This document shows positions 59,801 through 64,000 of a DNA stretch of 64,000 nt, piece after piece. The DNA comes from Tritrichomonas foetus (Eukaryota > Parabasalia > Tritrichomonadida > Tritrichomonadidae): contig MLAK01001026.1 in the NCBI GenBank assembly GCA_001839685.1, positions 85,253 through 149,252 on the forward strand, in the 5' to 3' direction. A model generated the notes under the pieces. That model did not search any database. It was not told the DNA's origin and saw only the letters and a list, made by a program, of their open reading frames with translations. Within the stretch, counting starts at the first letter, position 1; each line of letters begins with the position of its first letter. The translations under genes were made by a program, and so were the position numbers.

Positions 59801-60156
59801 CATCAATTCGAACAGCGAAATCTCAACTTGAGGGCCTTCAATTAAGATATTCAAATGATTGGATGAATATTAAGAATTTGTCAAGTAAAGATCCACTTTA
59901 TGACACTGGGCCAGGACTAAATCTGGGATCTCAGACATCGCGTGATGGAAACGGTCGTGGAATTGTTCCACTTCCTGCTTCTGTTTCACCAATGAAGGGT
60001 TCGGTAAAGGCAAAATTGAATTTAAGACAACTTGCTTCAGTAAAGAAAGTCATTAAATCTACTGCTGCATCATCAAGGAAGCCTGAAGCGCCAAATATTA
60101 TTCAGCCAAAACAGAAAAGATCATCGTCGGCCTTTCTCAATAGCTCACCAAAATAA
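53815..60156 (+). CDS. Giant IQ-motif / beta-propeller-like / pseudokinase / HEAT-like protein
   Basis: This is one 2113-residue frame. Residues 1-60 hold two calmodulin-binding IQ motifs (AALTIQSYFRGYYFRTK, AATKIQMAWKRHINRG). A Lys/Pro-rich basic region follows (about 130-195). Residues about 270-570 have WD/propeller-like strands (FPLLDIEISPTSGYFIGLDN, DLIYIACDDNTLRVFLG). At about 960-1230 lies a kinase fold whose catalytic loop reads IILRTLYPDNIML in place of HRDxKxxN and whose DFG is replaced by TIGNVYDC; PPEYF, FDVWQFGILLLYVITG and DPSKRP remain, so it is a pseudokinase. The last 850 residues are helical and ARM/HEAT-like, ending in a basic disordered tail. A calmodulin-regulated cytoskeletal scaffold is the best guess. 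I know no named ortholog. It ends with TAA. Confidence 0.75.
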   Translation: MDHAIEMKAALTIQSYFRGYYFRTKTNNLDKENRAATKIQMAWKRHINRGILQSVKETIALNRIRRVILRFNEKLRIRRNYEKIHKLEPLLMFLPTTCNVPEVYQKARTSRKLDKSSRLRSPSTKSTKIEATPIKKAVPKKKGSGKKAKKKKAAPPLPNPMELLPKEEKKKAPPRKRKILIDLPPPWRGKDSRRISQSQMDDLLYDQKNDLAWIKSDILPIFLRSSRYELDQRDKLFEKNEKYKNRIVQKPFIEAKLRTKTHFKGSSPKSLVYLLNTGLYAMATTLEFIICKSTTFTDDEIFVQGRFDVNFPLLDIEISPTSGYFIGLDNDWKLRLFSQGRTIMTYELNPPHTLPNAKKFISLDNFGFLWVNLIPQKGNIYCFDILTFHPTIQINFDGLNVHHRFMRSNLSLIPLTYKEPLGFAGIFAERQELVLFPPDFSIARHLYNENLKKIPVIKQLNNRLFVWDENCTIFVYELKNGVNHMILIGSFNVDSFPVDIIATSEPDLIYIACDDNTLRVFLGNPVEYKIRLPNSKMTPKEEEIAKVMLGPQTYTNNCPIFKECERHRFSSPISKIAAFPLSSKLAMVTVAFQNCMLYSLWIFNNQQPVKCSEYGNLIKPTTIESQTAIVSEYKSEINKMMKRRHEFVETFSFLDAFDEYANKGQIQNIFQPNKPNTFDVSNFVKNISLGLMFPFLPDKEDGKFTCYEIFHYLKRSGIMPAKASNFYHFIKVLAPKEDWKIMPGIFNTQKNNNSNSSNQKKDNDAGEPMLNIKLPVYSGGLWNAIVNYNLDNEQIGNIVKKMDPLKVLTEQLSLFTFTDISKKEDKTIARKMLSSSEKDELTKRYDRLSMLEIMVKNEIMHRTQKNVDNNFNKNLMNKMIPVPSIDIYRHPDSNDVKAIRFKNRPNRNPLLDQRMHKSIFHKMAVQIQYGINTNTSSSLQALYIPQDRFDGVTKTHFELIRRVSGAMKKVSSEVYGVSDTGLNGKDTKVVVVITEDVKVLPLSHYLNIHSFLGGNSRLILAARTILSKILTELYKLHKAGIILRTLYPDNIMLNSQTEIVTIGNVYDCQTVSGNDLPLPEPFNDINNPFLPPEYFTDRPEHFTKAFDVWQFGILLLYVITGYLPPSYGSEMKKHENDSWGFFYDWLQGAPVVYETNQCTGDHGECFIQSDINAEASVLNLDHYTLLPYKSTKTNYDEGRMYLDIIASCLQIDPSKRPTVETLLRTHPFSQGNIGDILDQYMKNPNQTIYVREFFQPAFDNLSNETFDFSIGIASAILYKDEMAAEDEMYSFPIDSQSLEKINKALFDIHFLDILIRFVLNRIEKLVTLENMNTFKDETFSKLVHFFKRFITSVDRGQGMLIPYINDVILSLFATFTGNPYLRFSSHELQEKQVDRLKCVSSGSAALFVFTNSQLRSTVEYSLKSFFIHSGISRTTEHNNAYFHKFLAFSDSVLIFANAMTHAIERQRSNALFNMEQWWDNGQSPYIIRLFLDFRVPQMILHCLINQGAQDDCLEFLNKTFTFTKLKTFDPTYSFFQFSLMQPTLFLNIASFIRTFHGDDENMANSLDIVRRVLFGESSSAVAILFASDIIWSLADFGKIPSVHELLSEAINYGSKYVFQLLVANSQLTKQFESINIKFVQTPFDINALRNPQNLQHCLDTAKRLSAALFICQNETSSEFQKKIPPLYDSAEFIVTAIKMTLSECDSAAASLESDVQQTTRFDLKGTTYQKAKNTAKATDFGNKQAVVIGLCDTLLHLFRCICFYWRSPEALEELFTVHQINKHMFEFILHTLPLDIPECRCMPHLSYRVHHCIQEMALHCIVDLPDNSSIRETMTSLSLSTIFFQMMKRDVTFIKKCVETDVVEIQLMDRYPKERQIRLQMFETIVCDRQLANTQPLINYVIHEMLYDHTQFKGTCWSKKMQLPIRSEAVSMITRVLNQRDVNDIAARKVADELSDFDFLSKEKELNVNDLDQQFSPSSISLLKSVVQCEHLFDSSSIRTAKSQLEGLQLRYSNDWMNIKNLSSKDPLYDTGPGLNLGSQTSRDGNGRGIVPLPASVSPMKGSVKAKLNLRQLASVKKVIKSTAASSRKPEAPNIIQPKQKRSSSAFLNSSPK

Positions 60157-60405
60157 TGTGTTTATTTGTTGTATAATTTTATAAAAATAAATGTGTATTA
60201 TTTACGAAACTTTGTATTTATTTATTTTATATGATATTCTCACAGTAGTTTCACTTTTTTAGATTATTTATAATTTTTATTCAAATGCTGTTTTTTCGTA
60301 ATTAATGAATGAGCTAGATTTATCAAGAAAATCTTAGGAATTATTGAATAGAAAAATTGGATCGAAAAGAAATGAAAAATTATGATCATAATACTTTTAA
60401 CAAAC

Positions 60406-62007
60406 TTATTGACTTGCTTCTAAACGAACATCTTCATCTTGGTCACTTGCTAATCTATTCAACAGTGGTTTAAACTGTGGTGAACGTGGAAGAGATGTTG
60501 CAACAACAAGTCTGACATTTGCAACTGGATCTGTTGAAGCTTTCTCTAAAATATCCATTCCAACTTTATCAAATTTCTCAATTTTGATAATTGCTGAAAC
60601 AGCAGTCTGTCGAAGTTGATAATCATCACCATCAGCCATTTCTTGAAGGGCAGGGACAATTTCCTCTCGGAGATTACTTCCTTTTCGAGCAACAAGAAAT
60701 GGCAGTTTATCAATGATAGATCTCCTAACTTTATTTGCATCATCTTTGAGCATTTTGATAACAATTTCTAAGAAATCATTATTGGTGTCCAAAGTCAATT
60801 CTGGTAGAAGCTTGACAATGCTTTCTTTCTCACGCCATTCATTGGTATTTGATGCTTCTTCCAATCCCTTAGATTTGACATCAACTGGAACCTTTGGTGA
60901 TTTCAATGACTGAATTGCAGTAATCTTTACTTCTTGAGAAGAATCTTTCGTTAATTGTATGAGTGATGAGCAAACAAAATCACCTGGAAGAACTTTGACA
61001 AAGTCAGGAAGAGCTAAGGCTGTTGAAGTTTTAACATGAGAACAATTGCTTTTCAGTAATCTCTCAAGAAGCTCTCTAACTTTGTCTTTGTCGATATCCT
61101 GAAGTTCTGACAAAAAGACAAGTTCTTCAGCAGCTGCTGTTTGAACTTCATCATCTGGATCTTTTGATGCATTCTCTATGATGTTAAAAATCGGACCAAA
61201 TTCGACTGTCTGACCTTTAAATATATCAGAAAGTGATGCAACATACATACATCTAACTCGCCAGTTTTTTGATGCCATTAATTTTTCACCAATCTCGAAA
61301 ACCTTTTGTGCATTGTTAAAGGCTTTCATATACGAAATCAAAAACTTTGGAACTTCACAACACACTGAATAGCTATCGTCACTTGCGAGTAATGACATTG
61401 ACGTTAAAAGATTGGTCGCTAGAGCTCCTTTCACGTGTGCGGCCATCAATGCTGCTGACGAAGCATATGATTGACGAACGTTTACTGCTGGGTCTTCTTT
61501 CATTGCTTCGATTTTCATGAAAAGTGATTGTTTCACCTGTGGTGAAAATTTGGTAATCGTATTGGCATAAACGGCAATTGCAGCGGCTCGAATTGAAGGA
61601 GATTCTTTCTGTTCAAGCATTGTAATAATCATTTGTTTTAATACGTTATCAACAACTTCTGGTTTCACTTTTTGAACAATAGAAACAAAACATTTGATAA
61701 AGGCTTCACGAATTGCTCGTGATTCCATTTCACAAATTGAACAAATTGTATAAAATACATTATTTATTTGTTTTTCTGAAAGTTCGGCGTAATTTATCTT
61801 TCCAATCGCATCAAGAACTTTTATCCACTGATCCTCAGTAAAAATCGCGGTTTCAACAATATACGGCAATAATTCGTCACATGTTCGAGTTGTTCCGAGA
61901 GCTGATGCAATGGTTGGGATAAATTGAATTGCAGCCACTCGGCTTATTTCGTCCTGCGTGCGTAAATCTAGAATTTTTTGATAAATCTCGCTTGCTGAAA
62001 GGCTCAT
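60406..62007 (-). CDS. PP2A scaffold subunit A (PR65), HEAT repeats
   Basis: This 533-residue HEAT-repeat solenoid is the platform that joins the PP2A catalytic C and regulatory B subunits. The first repeat has the diagnostic ISRVAAIQFIPTIASALGTT and RTCDELLPYI (family: R-x-x-AI-x-x-IPTIA-x-ALG-x-x-RT-x-x-ELLPYL). Repeats continue with VNVRQSYASSAALMAAHV, WRVRCMYVASLSDIFKG, and VRRSIIDKLPFLVARKGS. About fourteen to fifteen repeats fit the length; human PR65 is 589, so this version is slightly short. The ATG at 62007 (MSLSASEIYQKILDL) is preferred over one 26 codons upstream. A B56 subunit of the same complex is at 10.2-11.8 kb. It ends with TAA-type stop. Confidence 0.92.
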   Translation of the reverse strand: MSLSASEIYQKILDLRTQDEISRVAAIQFIPTIASALGTTRTCDELLPYIVETAIFTEDQWIKVLDAIGKINYAELSEKQINNVFYTICSICEMESRAIREAFIKCFVSIVQKVKPEVVDNVLKQMIITMLEQKESPSIRAAAIAVYANTITKFSPQVKQSLFMKIEAMKEDPAVNVRQSYASSAALMAAHVKGALATNLLTSMSLLASDDSYSVCCEVPKFLISYMKAFNNAQKVFEIGEKLMASKNWRVRCMYVASLSDIFKGQTVEFGPIFNIIENASKDPDDEVQTAAAEELVFLSELQDIDKDKVRELLERLLKSNCSHVKTSTALALPDFVKVLPGDFVCSSLIQLTKDSSQEVKITAIQSLKSPKVPVDVKSKGLEEASNTNEWREKESIVKLLPELTLDTNNDFLEIVIKMLKDDANKVRRSIIDKLPFLVARKGSNLREEIVPALQEMADGDDYQLRQTAVSAIIKIEKFDKVGMDILEKASTDPVANVRLVVATSLPRSPQFKPLLNRLASDQDEDVRLEASQ

Positions 62008-62758
62008 TCTGTTTAATGTCGGTTTAAAATAATCTTTCTTCATTATACAACTTTTTCTGAAGTTATTTTCAATATAATCATTCAATTTTCTTTACCTTAC
62101 AAATTGCGAATTTACTCAGATTAGCGAAAACCTGAATCATGCAATATGATAAATTAATCATGTATGTGTAAGTATAAAGTGTTGAGTTAACAAGGCTGGT
62201 ATGAGAAATTTTAACATGATACTTTCAAATAAAAAGATGAAATTTCATCACTTCTTGAAATTGTCAAAGTATTACTATCAAAATATTCTATTGATATTAC
62301 ATAACTATTGAGTCATCTTTATTAAGACCAAAATCTCGAGAAAAATACCACTGAAATAATATCATTCATTAAATTCTAAATTTTCTCTCATATTGGTCTT
62401 ATCAGATATGTAAGAATCTTATTTGTGACAAGGATCGAGAAAATTAATGGCCTTAACTATCTCATAGAGATACCGACATTTTTACATCATGCTCATGACA
62501 TAAATGATTTCAAAGATGATTACAGAGATGATTACATAATGATTACAAAGATGATTACATAAACAATTACAGGGATGATTACAAAGATGATTACATAAAC
62601 GATTACAGGGATGATGATAGCAATCATAGAATGATATAAGAAATATATTCTAAAGAAACAAAAATTTTTAGTATAACAATTTTTACATACAAAATAGCAA
62701 CTTTTTCCTTTTCTTTGGCTTTATGTCTGATATTATTTTAATATAATTATTTGATTCT
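62008..62758. other. Intergenic with a small tandem repeat
   Basis: AT-rich; holds the GATGATTACA repeat at about 62510-62620. No gene is seen. Confidence 0.5.
62510..62620 (+). repeat. Degenerate tandem repeat built on GATGATTACA units
   Basis: Twelve-base units (GATGATTACAAA/AGA/TAA) alternate within a 36-base higher-order unit containing ATTACATAAAC and GATTACAGG, present about twice in a row. Confidence 0.7.
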
Positions 62759-63466
62759 CTACTCATCGAGGAACCTCAAAGAATCTGATGAAACCGAACT
62801 TAAGTCGTCTTCGAGATCTTCTGATTCAGACTCTTCTTCATCTAAACCGCCGCTCCTTTCCCATTCGCGCATTTTTGCAGCACGCGCCGACATCATCGCT
62901 ATCTCATGGCGAGTCTGAGTTGGCTTAAATGGCACAAAATTTCCGAGGAAGTCGAGTTCTCCTGGTTCGGCATATTGTGCAGGCGATCGAAATAGCTGAG
63001 TATTCGTTATTCCTGTCTGAAAGAGTTTCGTTTGATTTCCATGTTGGTAACGGATTGAGGTTTGCGAACGAGGCGATTTTGGCAAACCTGACGAATTAAA
63101 CGAAGATTGAGTAGTATTGATGTTATTGGTTGATGTACTAAAACCTTGAGTAGTTAGTGGCGATGGCCTAATTTTCTGCGACATGATAGAAGTTGGCGGT
63201 CCTCCCATTTGAGATGATCGAGATGTATAGGGAAAACCTTTCACATTAAATTTTGGTGAAATGTTTGCTCGAGACTTTTTCATGTAATCCTTCCGTCTTG
63301 CCTCCGCTTTTTGGGCGATCATCCGATGGCGAGGTGATAATTCTGGTTGTGTTGTATCAACACAGCATTTTGAACGATAGACTTTTGACATGTGGAATTT
63401 GTAGTGTTTGTCTTTTTCGAATTTTTCTATATTTTGACATTGGACAGCATCATATTTCCTGAACAT
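62759..63466 (-). CDS. Hypothetical disordered protein
   Basis: I do not recognise this gene. The 235-residue product is basic at the N-terminus (FRKYDAVQCQNIEKFEKDKH, then HRMIAQKAEARRKDYMKKSR), Ser/Thr/Gln/Pro-rich in the middle, and acidic and serine-rich at the end (EEESESEDLEDDLSSVSSDS). One segment looks like a short linear motif: ELDFLGNFVPFKPTQTRHEI, followed by a helix AMMSARAAKMREWERSG. It is diverged from, and 252 bases from, the DCAF7-like gene. The start could also be MSKVYRSKCC, 25 codons in. It ends with TAG-type or TGA-type stop on the minus strand at 62759. Confidence 0.55.
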   Translation of the reverse strand: MFRKYDAVQCQNIEKFEKDKHYKFHMSKVYRSKCCVDTTQPELSPRHRMIAQKAEARRKDYMKKSRANISPKFNVKGFPYTSRSSQMGGPPTSIMSQKIRPSPLTTQGFSTSTNNINTTQSSFNSSGLPKSPRSQTSIRYQHGNQTKLFQTGITNTQLFRSPAQYAEPGELDFLGNFVPFKPTQTRHEIAMMSARAAKMREWERSGGLDEEESESEDLEDDLSSVSSDSLRFLDE

Positions 63467-63718
63467 ATAATTACGTTAATTATTAAATAACCAACCAAAT
63501 ATTCATTTAAAATGTGAAAATCTCAGAAAAAGGTGGTATCACAATTTCATCGGAATCGAATTTCACAGACTTAGATCTTTTTTAGTTATTATCTGGTCAC
63601 CGGGTATAAATATTTGAGATAAACGTTGAGTTTTTCACAATCTTCATTATATTTCAATTAAAAAATAACCAAATACTGTAGAAAATAAAAAAAACATAAA
63701 AAGTTAAAACTCATTTCA
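63467..63718. promoter_or_regulatory. Divergent promoter region with initiator-like TCATTTC
   Basis: TCATTTC at 63711-63717 is immediately before the DCAF7-like ATG at 63719 and matches the trichomonad initiator, implying a very short 5' leader. Confidence 0.4.
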
Positions 63719-64000
63719 ATGGCGATGCAAGTATCTTTCTTACAATCTGCGCAACTCCCTTGGCAACCTTACAGTATGTGCTTCTCTTCTTCGTTCTCTA
63801 TTGAAAATAGACTTGCGATTTCGTCTTTTTCAAAATCCAGCAATAATTGGCTCAAAATTATTCGAATCGTTGGGCCTTCAGCAATTAATGAATCGGTTAT
63901 TCCTGTTTCTTTTCCGCAAGTTTCGATGTGTTTTTCACCCGTTGGTTCACATAGTAATTCAGACCTTCTTATTACAGCAGCAGATACAGTTAAATTATGG
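63719..64000 (+). CDS. DCAF7/WDR68-like WD40 protein, 3'-truncated by window
   Basis: The frame is open from the ATG at 63719 to the window end (94 codons), with no stop because the gene continues. The translation begins MAMQVSFLQSAQLPWQPYSM and contains NRLAISSFSKSSNNWLKIIR and SDLLITAADTVKLW. This follows the N-terminus of DCAF7/WDR68/TTG1: APWxxYxMxWS, then RLAxGSFxExYxNKVxIV, and PDLLATSGDYLRVW. DCAF7 is a seven-blade scaffold that binds DYRK1-type kinases in animals and bHLH/Myb complexes in plants. A Yak1/DYRK kinase and a Myb gene are both in this window, but a link is only suggestive. Confidence 0.85.
   Translation, partial: MAMQVSFLQSAQLPWQPYSMCFSSSFSIENRLAISSFSKSSNNWLKIIRIVGPSAINESVIPVSFPQVSMCFSPVGSHSNSDLLITAADTVKLW

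Noticed and set aside
1..64000. Alternative genetic code with TAA/TAG read as glutamine
   Set aside because: Most genes end in TAA and several (glucanase, NIPA) end in TAG exactly where the family ends, so both are ordinary stops.
1..64000. tRNA, rRNA or snRNA genes
   Set aside because: I looked for tRNA B-box sequences and rRNA-like GC-rich conserved blocks by eye and saw none. A tRNAscan-SE and Infernal run would be decisive.

Overview
The window is strongly AT-rich eukaryotic DNA with compact genes that almost all read as single uninterrupted frames. No spliceosomal intron is convincingly visible. Start codons often sit a few bases behind TCA-type initiator motifs. The gene content (kinase-Sel1 fusions, DUF3447-style ankyrin proteins, a lateral-transfer-type oleate hydratase, AP, PP2A, centrin and DYRK/SRPK genes) fits a parabasalid protist, most likely a Tritrichomonas-like trichomonad. 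That assignment is inference from gene content and promoter style, not from a database match.

Layout. 1-6.9 kb: the 3' part of an oleate hydratase, a protein with two PB1-like halves, a small destruction-box protein that could be a securin, a VIT-domain membrane protein, and a Myb R2R3 gene with an in-frame TAA. 7.9-15.4 kb: a secreted fungal-type TOS1 glucanase fused to a saposin B domain, a PP2A B56 subunit, an ARM-like protein, and a WASP-type proline-rich actin regulator. 15.7-21.5 kb: a NIPA-type transporter, an MCRS1-like FHA protein, a Yak1/DYRK kinase with an in-frame TAG, and an acidic LRR protein. 21.5-25.3 kb: an 18-bp minisatellite, a clear assembly artefact (an untrimmed Illumina/Nextera read plus a 368-base duplicate), and two ankyrin genes, one frameshifted. 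25.8-34.7 kb: DDX55/Spb4 helicase, centrin, a kinase-Sel1 protein, a Ser/Thr-rich type I membrane protein, NudC and thioredoxin. 35.5-49.7 kb: a candidate meiotic-axis (SYCP2/Red1-like) protein, a long coiled-coil protein, an AP sigma subunit, SRPK, GRWD1/Rrb1, a CAMKL kinase, and a UAS/three-ubiquitin-like/RRM protein. 49.8-64 kb: a mariner-type MITE, peptide:N-glycanase, a 2113-residue IQ/propeller/pseudokinase/HEAT protein, the PP2A A scaffold, a disordered protein, and the 5' part of a DCAF7/WDR68 WD40 gene.

Functional links. The PP2A scaffold (A) and a B56 regulatory subunit are both present, as are a Yak1/DYRK kinase and a DCAF7-like protein, whose animal counterparts bind each other. 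DDX55 and GRWD1 both serve large ribosomal subunit assembly. PNGase, a ubiquitin-like/UAS protein and AP sigma touch protein quality control and trafficking. Centrin, the coiled-coil protein and the IQ giant are candidate cytoskeletal or basal-body components.

The most notable items are the TOS1-saposin fusion, the UAS-Ubl-Ubl-Ubl-RRM architecture, the possible meiotic-axis and securin proteins, and two genes interrupted by stop codons exactly where relatives have glutamine. Two small inverted-repeat element families are also present. The segment at 21689-22533 should not be read as biology until the assembly is checked.
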